This document shows positions 27,150 to 36,017 of a DNA stretch of 51,354 bases, in pieces; within the stretch, counting starts at the first letter, position 1; the number at the start of each line of letters is the position of its first letter. The stretch is from an uncultured Mesorhizobium sp. (GTDB lineage Bacteria > Pseudomonadota > Alphaproteobacteria > Rhizobiales > Rhizobiaceae). The notes beneath the pieces were generated by a model. It searched no databases and was not told the origin of the DNA. It saw only the letters and a list, made by a program, of their open reading frames with translations. The stretch covers positions 1 through 51,354 of the forward strand of contig CALFXR010000218.1 in NCBI GenBank assembly GCA_937958475.1. The letters run 5' to 3'. A program made the translations under genes and the position numbers.

Positions 27150-28499
27150 ATGATCATGTTGACCCCGCGGCGAGTGCTGGCGAACGTCGTTGCCTCGCTC
27201 CTGCTTTCCATCATCTTCCTCACCCTGCCGGCCGTCATGGCGGCCCGCGCCGCGGTGGCGATTCAGGAGGTCCGCTCCGCGGGCGGCATCACGGCCTGGC
27301 TCGTCGAGGACTATACCGTGCCGATCGTGGCGATCCGCTTCGCCTTTCCCGGCGGATCGACGCAGGACCCGCCAGGCAAGGAAGGCCTCGCAAACCTCAT
27401 GTCGGGTCTCCTCGACGAGGGTGCGGGCGAACTGGACAGCGATGCTTTCCAGCAGAGGCTCGACGACGCCGGGGCCGAGTTGCGCTTCAACGCCGGCCGC
27501 GACCATTTCTACGGCTCCATGCGCGTGCTGGTCGAGCAGCGCGCGGAAGCATTCGGCCTGCTCGGCCTGGCGCTCACCCAGCCGCGTTTCGACCAGGGAC
27601 CGGTCGATCGCATCCGCTCGCAGGTCGTTGCCGGCATCGTCGCGGGAGCCCGCGATCCGGATCGCGCCGCGCAGATCGCCTGGTCGCAGGCCGTCTACGG
27701 TGATCATCCCTACGGGCGGCGCAACGAGGGCACCGAGGCGACGCTTGCGTCGATCACCCTCGATGACCTGCGCGCCCAGCACCGGCGTCTCTTCGCCCGG
27801 TCGCAACTGCGGATCGCCGTAGTCGGCGCCATCGACGCCGAGACGCTGAAGGGCGAACTCGACAGGGTTTTCGGCGCCCTTCCCGCCGAACCCGAACTCG
27901 CGCAAGTCGCGAAAGTGGATCTGAAGCTCGGCCAGGAGATCGACGTCGCCTACGACCTTCCGCAGACGTCGCTGCGCCTTGCCTTTCCAGGCATCGAACG
28001 CAAGGATCCGCAATTCTTCGCCGCCTATCTGATGAACGAGGTGCTGGGCGGCGGCACGTTCTCCTCGCGCCTTTTCGAGGAGGTGCGCGAAAAGCGCGGC
28101 CTCGCCTACAGCGTCGGCTCCTCGCTGATCAACAACGAGTATTCGGCCGGTCTCGTCATATCGACCGCGACCCGGTCGGACCGTGCCGCGGAAACGCTGG
28201 ACGTGATCCGGCGGGAAGTCGCCCGCATGGCGGCAGAGGGGCCGACGGAGGCCGAACTCGATGCCGCGAAGAAATACGTCGTCGGCGCCTACGCGATCAA
28301 CAACCTGAACTCGTCCGCTGCCATCGCGGCGACCCTCGTCGAACTGCAGCTCGACGACCTCGGCATCGACTACATCCAGAAGCGGGCTGCGCAGATCGAT
28401 GCGGTGACGCCGGAACAGGCCCGCGCCGCGGCGAAGCGGTTGCTGTCGCCGGAGCCGGCCATCATGGTGGTCGGACCGGCGGCTCAGGGAGGAGGCTGA
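27150..28499 (+). CDS. M16 family peptidase-like protein, non-catalytic partner
   Basis: 449 residues, with an N-terminal signal or membrane segment (to about residue 33). Where the first gene has HxxEH, this has GLANLMSGLLDEG, so zinc binding is lost. The R/Y substrate-binding pair typical of the partner subunit is visible in FSSRLFEEVREKRGLAYSV. It is cotranscribed with the catalytic subunit and supplies the other half of the closed chamber in this family. Start ATG 27150 follows GAGGA. Confidence 0.9.
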   Translation: MIMLTPRRVLANVVASLLLSIIFLTLPAVMAARAAVAIQEVRSAGGITAWLVEDYTVPIVAIRFAFPGGSTQDPPGKEGLANLMSGLLDEGAGELDSDAFQQRLDDAGAELRFNAGRDHFYGSMRVLVEQRAEAFGLLGLALTQPRFDQGPVDRIRSQVVAGIVAGARDPDRAAQIAWSQAVYGDHPYGRRNEGTEATLASITLDDLRAQHRRLFARSQLRIAVVGAIDAETLKGELDRVFGALPAEPELAQVAKVDLKLGQEIDVAYDLPQTSLRLAFPGIERKDPQFFAAYLMNEVLGGGTFSSRLFEEVREKRGLAYSVGSSLINNEYSAGLVISTATRSDRAAETLDVIRREVARMAAEGPTEAELDAAKKYVVGAYAINNLNSSAAIAATLVELQLDDLGIDYIQKRAAQIDAVTPEQARAAAKRLLSPEPAIMVVGPAAQGGG

Positions 28500-28501
28500 T
28501 C

Positions 28502-29395
28502 TTGTCCACCGTCCTTGCCGAAGTCATCGAAAGACCGCGTCTCCGCGCCGATCCCACCTTCGCCATCGCGTTCGGCGGCGGCGGCGCCCGCGGCCTGTCG
28601 CACATCCACGTCATCGAGGCCCTCGACGAGATGGGGATCCGGCCCGTCGCGATCGCTGGTTCCTCGATCGGGGCGATCATGGGCGCCGGCATGGCGGCGG
28701 GCATGTCGGGCAGGGACATTCACGCCTACGCGCGGTCGATCCTCGGACGGCGCAAGGAAGTCGCGAGCCGCATGTGGCGCGCGCGTCCGAACAGTTTCGG
28801 CGAAATGATGTTCGACGGATTCCGCGTCAGCCAGTTCAACATCGAGAAGATCGTCAGGGCCTTCCTTCCCGATGCCGTTCCCGAGCGGTTCGAGGACCTG
28901 AAGATCCCGTTGAAGGTGACGGCCACCGACTTCTTCGGGCACAAGCTTGCCGTCTTCGATCACGGTGACCTGATATCGGCGCTGAGCGCTTCGGCGGCAA
29001 TTCCCGCCCTGTTCCGCCCGGTGCGCCGCGACGGGCGCCTGCTCATCGACGGCGGCATCTACAATCCCGTTCCGTTCGACCTGCTCGAGGGTCTCGCCGA
29101 CATCGTCATCGCCATCGACGTCGTCGGCTCGCCCTCGGAGGTCTCCGGAAAGCGGCCGAACTCGATCGAGCTCATGTTCGGCTCGAGCCAGCTGATGATG
29201 CAGTCGATCATCGCCATGAAGCTGAAGAGCAAGCGCCCCGATGTCTTCATTCGGCCGCCCGTTTCGCGGTTCCGCGTGCTCGATTTCCTCAAGATCGAAT
29301 CCGTGCTGGCCGAGACGGCCTCGATCAAGGACGAGCTCAAGCGGTCGATCGACGAGGCCGTCGCGGCGCGCCAGACGCGAAACGTCTCAGGGTAA
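28502..29395 (+). CDS. Patatin-like phospholipase
   Basis: 297 residues of the RssA/patatin family of lipid acyl hydrolases. The oxyanion loop is GGGGARG (residues about 24-30), the nucleophile serine sits in GSSIG, and the dyad aspartate in LLIDGGIYNP. No signal peptide is seen, so it probably acts at the inner face of the membrane. The start is a TTG at 28502 with GGAGG seven bases upstream, two bases after the M16 stop, indicating an M16-M16-patatin operon. Its 3' end overlaps the convergent MATE gene by nine bases. Confidence 0.9.
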   Translation: MSTVLAEVIERPRLRADPTFAIAFGGGGARGLSHIHVIEALDEMGIRPVAIAGSSIGAIMGAGMAAGMSGRDIHAYARSILGRRKEVASRMWRARPNSFGEMMFDGFRVSQFNIEKIVRAFLPDAVPERFEDLKIPLKVTATDFFGHKLAVFDHGDLISALSASAAIPALFRPVRRDGRLLIDGGIYNPVPFDLLEGLADIVIAIDVVGSPSEVSGKRPNSIELMFGSSQLMMQSIIAMKLKSKRPDVFIRPPVSRFRVLDFLKIESVLAETASIKDELKRSIDEAVAARQTRNVSG

Positions 29396-30814
29396 CGTCG
29401 AGGCCTTTCCGGTCGAGAATGGCGACTGCGCGGCGGGCGGTGGCGCCGGAAGCGGGTCGCGTCGCGCGCCGTCCTTCTCGATCCGGCTCAGCACCCGGAA
29501 GCAGACGATGACGGAGAGGACGCCGAACACCACCGCTCCCAGCCCCCAGCCGGCGACCGCCCCCGTTGCCCCGTAGAGATGGGCTCCCGCCCAGACGAAC
29601 GGGATCACGCCGAGCGTCGAACGCCCCCAGTTGAAGACGGTCGAATAGGTCGGGTAGCCGAGATTGTTGAAGGCCGCGCTCGAGACGAAGATGGCGCCGT
29701 TGAAGAGGAAGCTGCCGGCGGCGAAATGGCAGAAGAAGACGACGAGGTCGCGGGCCTCGGCGTCGGCGCCGAACAGGCTTGCCAACGGATGGGCGAAGAC
29801 GGCAAGCAATGCCCACACGGCCAGCACGTAGACAACGGTCACGATGAGGCTGTCGCGCATCGTCGCGGTCAGCCTGTCGAACTGCCGTGCGCCGAAGTTC
29901 TGGCCGAGGATCGGCCCGACGGCTCCCGACAGCGAGAAGATCACGCCGAAGGCGACCGGCGTCAACCGGCCGATGATCGCCCATCCCGCCACGGCGGCGT
30001 CGCCGAAAGCAGCGATCTGGCCGGTGACGAAGGCGTTGCCGACCGGCGTCGCGATCTGGGTGAGCACGGCCGGCAGGCCGATGGCGAAGAAGGGGCGGAG
30101 AGCGGCGGAAAGACGCCGCCGATCGGGCAGGCGGACGAGCCGGTGGACCCGGTGGGCTCCGTGGATGCCGATCGCCAGCATGACGATCCGCGACAGCACG
30201 GTCGAGATCGCCGCGCCGTCGAGGCCGAGGTCGAAGCCGAAGATCAGGATCGGATCGAGGACGGCGGCGGCCAGGCCGCTGCCGAGCGTCACGTACATTG
30301 CCCGCTTGGCGTCGCCTGCGCCGCGCAGGATGCCCGTGGTGCACATGCCGAGGGCGACGATCGGCGTCGACGGCAGCACGATCTGGAGGAAGCGCGTCGC
30401 AAGCGCCAACGTCTCGCCGCGTGCGCCGAGCAGCTCCAGCAGCGTTCCCAGGAACGGCCATGTGACGGCGGCCAGCAGTCCCGTCGCCGCACCCATGAAC
30501 ACCAGCGCGGCGCCGCCCATCTCGGCAGCATCCTCGCGGCTGCCGCGGCCGAGAGCGCGCGCCACCAGGGCACCGCAGGCGATCGTGAGGCCGATGGCGA
30601 CGGAGATGGTGAAGAACAGCAGCGTCGCGGCGAAGCCGACCGCCGCGGCGAGTTCCTGCACGCCGAGCAGCGAGATGTAGAAGAGGTTGAGCGCGTCGAC
30701 GACGAAGATCGAGACGAGGCCGACGGAGCCGGTCGCGGTCATGACGATGACGTGGCGCAACGTCGATCCGGTGGTGAACCGCGCCGTCGGCCCCGGCGGT
30801 GCCGTGTCAGCCAT
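29387..30814 (-). CDS. MATE family multidrug/toxin exporter
   Basis: 475-residue polytopic membrane protein with twelve predicted helices in two related halves, e.g. IFVVDALNLFYISLLGVQEL near the start and the matching second-half region FSLSGAVGPILGQNFGARQ. MATE proteins use Na+ or H+ gradients to expel organic cations or metabolites. It lies 24 bases downstream of the KefB/C-type antiporter gene on the same strand and may be cotranscribed with it. Substrate unknown. Confidence 0.92.
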   Translation of the reverse strand: MADTAPPGPTARFTTGSTLRHVIVMTATGSVGLVSIFVVDALNLFYISLLGVQELAAAVGFAATLLFFTISVAIGLTIACGALVARALGRGSREDAAEMGGAALVFMGAATGLLAAVTWPFLGTLLELLGARGETLALATRFLQIVLPSTPIVALGMCTTGILRGAGDAKRAMYVTLGSGLAAAVLDPILIFGFDLGLDGAAISTVLSRIVMLAIGIHGAHRVHRLVRLPDRRRLSAALRPFFAIGLPAVLTQIATPVGNAFVTGQIAAFGDAAVAGWAIIGRLTPVAFGVIFSLSGAVGPILGQNFGARQFDRLTATMRDSLIVTVVYVLAVWALLAVFAHPLASLFGADAEARDLVVFFCHFAAGSFLFNGAIFVSSAAFNNLGYPTYSTVFNWGRSTLGVIPFVWAGAHLYGATGAVAGWGLGAVVFGVLSVIVCFRVLSRIEKDGARRDPLPAPPPAAQSPFSTGKASTLP

Positions 30815-30838
30815 GACGGTCGTCCCCAGTCGCAGCCC

Positions 30839-32668
30839 TCATTCGCTCTTTTCCTTCGTTTCCTGCGCATCCGAAGCGCCAGCGGCCGTACGGTCGAGCC
30901 GCTTCGCCTGGCGATGCGGCTTGATCAGCGGCTCCGGCGTCACCGGCCGCGTGTGCCAGCGGCCGCGTCCGCTGTCCGGTCCGCCGAGGGCCTGGACCTG
31001 CATCCTCTCCTCGTCGCGCCGGCGCACGTCTTCGAGGATCGCGAGCGCGGCGTCTTCGTCCATGCCGAGGGCTTCCAGCGCCTTGCGCCCGAAAAGCAGG
31101 CCCGATTCGACCGTCTCGCGCAGCTCGTAGTCGACGCCCTTCGCACGCAACTCGAGCGCGTGGGTACGGTCGTAGGAACGGACGTAGAGCCTGGATTCGG
31201 GGAATTCGCGCTGGACGAGGTCGACGATCCGGTCGGTGACGTCGCGGCGGTTCGTGCAGACGGCGACGACCCTGGCGCGGCGGATGCCGGCGGCCTCCAG
31301 CACTTCCTTGCGCGTACCGTCGCCGAAATAGATTCGGAAACCGAACTTCGCCGCGCTCTGCACGCGCTCCGCGGAGTTCTCGATGATGGTGACGTCGGTG
31401 CCCCCGGTGAGCAGGATCTGGGAGGCGATCTGGCCGAAGCGCGAGAAGCCGATGAGCAGCACGTCCGCTCCCGCACCCTCGAAATCCTCGGTCATCTCCT
31501 CGGGCTTCTCGGCCGACAGGAAAAGCCGCGACAGCGGCGACAGCAGCGGCATCAGCGCCATGGACAAGGTCACGATGGCGATCAGCAGCGACGCGGTCTC
31601 CGCGGGAAAAAGCGCCGCCGCCGTTGCCGCGGTGAACAGGACGAAGGCGAATTCGCCGCCCTGGGGCAACAGGAAGGCGACGCGCACCGAGACGTCGCGA
31701 TCCAAGCCGAAGACGCGACAGGCGGCGAGCGTCGTCACCACCTTGGTCGACATCAGCACCGGGACGCCGATGACGATCGCAAGCCAGTTCCCGGTGACCA
31801 CGCCGAGGTCGAGCGACAGGCCGACCGACATGAAGAACAGGCCGAGCAGGATGCCGCGGAAAGGCTCGATGTCGGCGCGGAGTTCGTGGCGATAGGACGA
31901 TTCCGCCAGCATCACGCCGGCGAGGAAGGCGCCGAGCGCCATGGAGAGGCCGGCTGCGTGTACCAGCGTCGCCGCGCCGAGCACGACGAACAGCGCCGCC
32001 GCGATCATCGCCTCCTTCGCACCGCTGCCGGCGATGACGCGAAACAGCGGATTGAGGAGATACCGGCCCGCGAGGATCAGTACGACCACGGCGATCAGGG
32101 CGATGCCGAACTGGGCCGCGCCGGAGTAGCGCGCCGTCTCCGCGCCCGGCGCCAGCAGCGGGATCAGCGCCAGCAGCGGCACGATGGCGATGTCCTGGAA
32201 CAGCAGGATCGCGAATGCCTTCTGACCATGGCGGGTGCTGGTCTCGCCCTGCTCCTCGAGGGTCTGCATGGCGAAGGCGGTCGAGGAGAGGGCGAGGCCG
32301 AAGCCGACGATCGTTGCCGCCTGCCAGGGTAGACCGGCAAACAGCGAGGCGAGGCCTGCCAGCACGACGCCGCTGGCGGCAACCTGGGTGAAGCCGAGCC
32401 CGAAAATGTCGCGCCGCAGACCCCACAGGCGCGAGGGCTTCAGTTCCAGTCCGATGACGAAGAGCAGGAGGACGACGCCGAGTTCGGAGACGTGCAGGAA
32501 CTCCTCGCCGCCGGTGATCAGCCGCGCCACCGGACCGATGGCGATACCCGCCGCAAGGTACCCGAGAATTGTTCCAAGCCCGATGCGCTTGAAAAGCGGG
32601 GCCGAGAGCACCGCGCCGCCCAACAGCAGCAGGATCTCCCAATAGGTGGTAGCGTTCTCGATTTCCAA
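30839..32668 (-). CDS. CPA2-type monovalent cation/proton antiporter (KefB/KefC-like)
   Basis: 609 residues: an antiporter domain of about 12 helices (GTILGYLAAGIAIGPVA, GLALSSTAFAMQTLEEQGE, LLFQDIAIVPLL), then a cytosolic RCK/TrkA-N Rossmann domain (VLLIGFSRFGQIASQIL), then a basic, probably disordered tail of about 80 residues. It should exchange K+ or Na+ for H+ under nucleotide or glutathione-adduct control. No ATG is usable; I set the start at TTG 32666-32668, ahead of EIENATTYWEI, but a start further upstream, such as the TTG pair near 32750, cannot be excluded. It is divergent from pmbA. Confidence 0.85.
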   Translation of the reverse strand: MEIENATTYWEILLLLGGAVLSAPLFKRIGLGTILGYLAAGIAIGPVARLITGGEEFLHVSELGVVLLLFVIGLELKPSRLWGLRRDIFGLGFTQVAASGVVLAGLASLFAGLPWQAATIVGFGLALSSTAFAMQTLEEQGETSTRHGQKAFAILLFQDIAIVPLLALIPLLAPGAETARYSGAAQFGIALIAVVVLILAGRYLLNPLFRVIAGSGAKEAMIAAALFVVLGAATLVHAAGLSMALGAFLAGVMLAESSYRHELRADIEPFRGILLGLFFMSVGLSLDLGVVTGNWLAIVIGVPVLMSTKVVTTLAACRVFGLDRDVSVRVAFLLPQGGEFAFVLFTAATAAALFPAETASLLIAIVTLSMALMPLLSPLSRLFLSAEKPEEMTEDFEGAGADVLLIGFSRFGQIASQILLTGGTDVTIIENSAERVQSAAKFGFRIYFGDGTRKEVLEAAGIRRARVVAVCTNRRDVTDRIVDLVQREFPESRLYVRSYDRTHALELRAKGVDYELRETVESGLLFGRKALEALGMDEDAALAILEDVRRRDEERMQVQALGGPDSGRGRWHTRPVTPEPLIKPHRQAKRLDRTAAGASDAQETKEKSE

Positions 32669-32793
32669 GGTCGGGTCCGTGCGGTTCAGCGAAAAGGGAC
32701 GGATGCCCTGCAGGCGCTTGTAGCCATTGCGCTGGCCCCACCGCAACAATAGATGGGGGGCACGAGCCGAATGTGACCGAGCAGGAACATGCA

Positions 32794-34137
32794 ATGACCG
32801 AAATCGTGGACACATCCCGCCTGACCGACCGGGTCGCGGCGTTGGTAGACGCGGCCCGCAGGGCCGGCGCCGACGCAGCCGACGCGGTCGCCGTCGTCGG
32901 CAGGTCGACCAGCGTGTCGGTGCGGCTCGGAAAGGTCGAGGCGACCGAATCCTCGGAGAGCGACGATCTCTCGCTGCGCGTCTTCGTCGGCCGGCGCGTC
33001 GCCAGCGTCTCCGCGAATGCGGCATCCGATCCCGACATGCTGGCACGCCGCGCCGTGGACATGGCGCGGGTATCTCCCGAGGATCCCTTCCAGGGCCTCG
33101 CCGACCGCACCCGCCTGGCCAAGACGGTGCCCGACCTCGACCTGTTCGACGGGACCATTGTGTCCTCCGAGCGCCTCAAGGAGGACGCGTTGGCGGCGGA
33201 GGAGGCGGCGCGTGCGATTCCCGGCGTCACCAACTCCGGCGGAAGCGGCGCCAGCGCCGGCGTCGGCGGCCTTGTCCTGGCGACATCGGCGGGCTTCCTC
33301 GGCAGCTACGTCGCCTCCCGCTTCTCGCGCTCGGTCAGCGCGGTCGCCGGCGAGGGCACCGGCATGGAGCGCGACTATGACTTTTCGTCGCGGCTGCATT
33401 TCGCCGATCTCGATTCGCCTGAGACCATCGGCCGCAAGGCCGGCGAGCGCGCCGTGCGTCGCCTGGGCGCGCGCAAGGCGTCGACCGGACCGGTGACAGT
33501 GATCTTCGATCCGCGGGTGGCGCGCGGCATTGCCGGCCATCTCGCCGGCGCGATCAACGGCGCCTCGGTGGCCCGCAAGACCAGCTTCCTGCGCGACATG
33601 ATGGGCAAGCAGGTGGCCTCGGCCGGAATCGTCGCGAGCGACGAGCCGCGCCGCCTGCGCGGCCAGTCGTCGCGACCCTTCGATGGCGAAGGCGTCGCCA
33701 GCGAGAGGCTGCTCATGGTCGAGGACGGCGTGCTGCGGCATTGGTTCCTGTCGACGTCGGCGGCGCGTGAACTCGGGCTCGAGACCAATGGACGCGGGGT
33801 GCGCGCCGCCTCGTCCGTAACCCCTTCGTCCACCAACTTCGCCATCGAGCCGGGGACGGCCTCGCCCGCGGACCTGATCGCCTCGCTGCGGACTGGCTTC
33901 TATGTAACCGAGGTGTTCGGCCAGGGCGTCAACATGGTGACGGGCGAATACAGTCGCGGCGCGTCGGGCTTCTGGATCGAGAACGGCGAACTCACCTATC
34001 CGGTTTCCGAGGTGACAATCGCCTCCAACCTGAAGGACATGTTCCTGCGGCTGACCCCGGCAAATGATGTCGACCGCAATTTCGGCACCGCCGCACCGAC
34101 GCTCCTGGTCGAAGGGATGACACTTGCAGGCAGTTGA
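32794..34137 (+). CDS. pmbA: TldE/PmbA protease-family subunit
   Basis: 447 residues. Belongs to the TldD/PmbA family; TldD-TldE heterodimers process small peptides such as microcin B17 and degrade CcdA. This protein lacks the HExxxH zinc motif of TldD, which marks it as the TldE/PmbA subunit; features include SVRLGKVEATESSESDDLSL, DFSSRLHFADLDSPE and SGFWIENGELTYPVSEVTIA. ATG 32794 is chosen over an upstream GTG at 32773 because AGGA lies seven bases before it. The tldD partner is not in the window. It overlaps the next gene by 14 bases. Confidence 0.92.
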   Translation: MTEIVDTSRLTDRVAALVDAARRAGADAADAVAVVGRSTSVSVRLGKVEATESSESDDLSLRVFVGRRVASVSANAASDPDMLARRAVDMARVSPEDPFQGLADRTRLAKTVPDLDLFDGTIVSSERLKEDALAAEEAARAIPGVTNSGGSGASAGVGGLVLATSAGFLGSYVASRFSRSVSAVAGEGTGMERDYDFSSRLHFADLDSPETIGRKAGERAVRRLGARKASTGPVTVIFDPRVARGIAGHLAGAINGASVARKTSFLRDMMGKQVASAGIVASDEPRRLRGQSSRPFDGEGVASERLLMVEDGVLRHWFLSTSAARELGLETNGRGVRAASSVTPSSTNFAIEPGTASPADLIASLRTGFYVTEVFGQGVNMVTGEYSRGASGFWIENGELTYPVSEVTIASNLKDMFLRLTPANDVDRNFGTAAPTLLVEGMTLAGS

Positions 34138-34969
34138 GGCAACCGGCACGAACGAGATCGCAGACGACCTCGCGCTGATCCGCGAGGCGGCGCGGGAGGC
34201 CGGCCGCATCGCCATGTCCTTCTTCGGCAAGAACCCGGAAGTCTGGCTGAAGACCGGCGCGTCGCCGGTGTCGGCTGCGGACTACGCGGTCGATCATTTC
34301 CTGCGCAAGTTCCTCATCGGCGCTCGCCCTGCATATGGCTGGCTGTCGGAAGAGACCGTCGACACGCCAGAGCGCCTGTCGGCGCTACGTACCTTCGTCG
34401 TCGACCCTATCGACGGAACCCGCGCCTTCATCGAGGGTCGTTCGACGTGGTGTGTCAGCGTCGCGGTCGTCGAAGCCGGCCGGCCGCTCGCCGGCGTTCT
34501 CGACTGTCCGGCGCGAAACGAATTCTTCGAAGCCGCCATCGGCGGCGGTGCCTTCAAGGACGGCGAGCGCATCGCAGTCCGCGCCGCCGGCCGGACGCCG
34601 CTGGTCGCCGGCCCCAAGTCACTGTTCGCCAACGCCGACATTCCGTGGCCGGGGGACTTCCGACGGGGTCCCTATTTCCCGTCGCTGGCCTATCGCGTCG
34701 CCGCGGTCGCCAGCGGCGATCTCGACGCGACCTACGTCAGACCCAACGCCCACGACTGGGACATCGCTGCAGCGGACGTCATCCTCTCGGAGGCCGGCGG
34801 GCGTATCGTCGATGCCCTCGGCGCAAATCTGATCTATGCGGGCACGGATCCGCGCCACGGCGCGCTCGTTGCAGGCAGCGGCAGGCTGCTCGAACGCCTA
34901 TCCGAAATGCTCGCCGCGATCAGCCGGGACGGTCAGGAAGCGGTTTCAAATACGCCTGATTCGGTCTAA
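34124..34969 (+). CDS. Inositol monophosphatase family protein (CysQ/SuhB-like)
   Basis: 281 residues of the Mg2+-dependent phosphatase family. Metal-binding motifs are visible: EETVD (residues about 83-87), VDPIDGTRAFIEG, and HDWDIAAADVILSEAGG. It could be a 3'(2'),5'-bisphosphate nucleotidase (CysQ) or an inositol/histidinol phosphatase-like enzyme; the sequence alone does not settle this. The start is TTG 34124 behind GAAGGGA, overlapping pmbA by 14 bases, so the two are cotranscribed. A strong terminator overlaps its last codons. Confidence 0.88.
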   Translation: MQAVEATGTNEIADDLALIREAAREAGRIAMSFFGKNPEVWLKTGASPVSAADYAVDHFLRKFLIGARPAYGWLSEETVDTPERLSALRTFVVDPIDGTRAFIEGRSTWCVSVAVVEAGRPLAGVLDCPARNEFFEAAIGGGAFKDGERIAVRAAGRTPLVAGPKSLFANADIPWPGDFRRGPYFPSLAYRVAAVASGDLDATYVRPNAHDWDIAAADVILSEAGGRIVDALGANLIYAGTDPRHGALVAGSGRLLERLSEMLAAISRDGQEAVSNTPDSV

Positions 34970-34988
34970 TCATCGGCGGGTTTTTTTT
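34953..34988 (+). terminator. Intrinsic terminator at the end of the phosphatase gene, ahead of the lipid A operon
   Basis: CGCC-TGATT (34953-34961) pairs with AATCA-(TC bulge)-GGCG (34968-34978) around a 6-base loop, followed by GG and eight T (34981-34988). It includes the stop codon of the phosphatase gene (34967-34969) and ends 19 bases before the DUF4170 start codon. Confidence 0.8.
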
Positions 34989-35007
34989 AGCGACGGATCA
35001 AATTCGA

Positions 35008-35250
35008 ATGCCCGAACAGGACGACAAGAAACAGCTGCTGCACCTCGTGTTCGGCGGTGAACTCAGGAAGCTCGACAGCATGGAGTTCCGCGATCTCGAC
35101 AAGCTCGACGTCGTCGGCATCTTCCCCGACTACAAGTCCGCCGAGGAGGCTTGGCGTGCCAAGGCGCAGGCGACGGTGGACAACGCCCACATGCGCTACT
35201 TCGTCGTTCACCTGCACCGTCTTCTCGAGCCGGGGGTCAAGACCGGGTGA
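35008..35250 (+). CDS. DUF4170 family protein
   Basis: 80-residue soluble protein (HLVFGGELRKLDSMEFRDL, DVVGIFPDYKSAEEAWRAKA) of the DUF4170 family, found in rhizobia and relatives directly ahead of lipid A/Kdo genes, as here. No biochemical function is known. Its stop overlaps the next start by four bases (GTGA, 35247-35250). The start codon has only a weak ACGGA upstream. Confidence 0.9.
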   Translation: MPEQDDKKQLLHLVFGGELRKLDSMEFRDLDKLDVVGIFPDYKSAEEAWRAKAQATVDNAHMRYFVVHLHRLLEPGVKTG

Positions 35251-36017
35251 GTTCGGAGCCGACGATCGAACGCCCGGCCGCCAGCGCCCCGCGGCTTTCG
35301 AAGCGGTTGTGGCGCGGGATACGCAAGCCCCTGGCCGAATCGCGATTCGCCAAGGGCGCCCTGGCATCGCTGCTCGCCAGCGCCCTGCGCCTTATCTACT
35401 GGACCAACCCCGCATGCCGCGGGTCCTCGGATCTCGAAGGTCTCAACGCCGAACTCGCACCAGCGGTGGTGGCTTTGTGGCACGGTCAGCACCTGCTGGC
35501 GCCGATCATCTGTCCACCGAAGCCAGGATTCGTCGTCATGGTGTCGCGTAGCGCCGACGCGGAACTCAATGCGCTGGTCATCGAGAAATTCGGTATCGAG
35601 ACGGTACGCGGCTCCGGCGGCCGCGTCGGCATCAATCACTTCGACAAGGGCGGCGCCAAGGCGCTGATCACGCTGAAGCGGGCATTGGAGGCGGGCAGGA
35701 ACGTCGCCATGATCGCCGATATCCCGCACGGAACCCCGCGCGAGGCCGGTCTCGGCGTCATACTTCTGGCCAAGTACTCAGGCAGACCGATCATGCCTAT
35801 CGCGGTGGCCACGAGCCGCCGCAAGGTACTCGAAAAGACCTGGGACAAGACGGTCGTCAACCTGCCGTTCGGCCACCGCGCGGTCGTTGTCGGCGATCCG
35901 CTGTACGTACCCGGTGACGCCACGACCGAGGAACTGGAGGCAAAGCGGCAGCAACTGACTCGGGCGCTGAACGAAGCGACCGACAGGGCCTATCGCTTGG
36001 TCGACGAGCGCCGATGA
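35247..36017 (+). CDS. DUF374 lysophospholipid acyltransferase family protein
   Basis: 256 residues. The conserved acyltransferase block is ALWHGQHLLAPI followed by VVMVSRSADAELNALVIEKFGIETVRGSGG; later DIPHGTPREAGLGVI. DUF374 proteins are thought to transfer acyl chains in lipid A or phospholipid assembly at the inner membrane. The start is GTG 35247, in a GTGA overlap with DUF4170; its stop overlaps waaA by four bases (ATGA, 36014-36017). Context in this operon favours a lipid A-related role. Confidence 0.88.
   Translation: MSSEPTIERPAASAPRLSKRLWRGIRKPLAESRFAKGALASLLASALRLIYWTNPACRGSSDLEGLNAELAPAVVALWHGQHLLAPIICPPKPGFVVMVSRSADAELNALVIEKFGIETVRGSGGRVGINHFDKGGAKALITLKRALEAGRNVAMIADIPHGTPREAGLGVILLAKYSGRPIMPIAVATSRRKVLEKTWDKTVVNLPFGHRAVVVGDPLYVPGDATTEELEAKRQQLTRALNEATDRAYRLVDERR

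Noticed and set aside
29579..32332. A 917-residue plus-strand frame across the MATE and antiporter genes
   Set aside because: Antisense to two clear membrane-protein genes; composition is rich in Arg, Glu, Asp and Gln as expected from a reversed hydrophobic gene.
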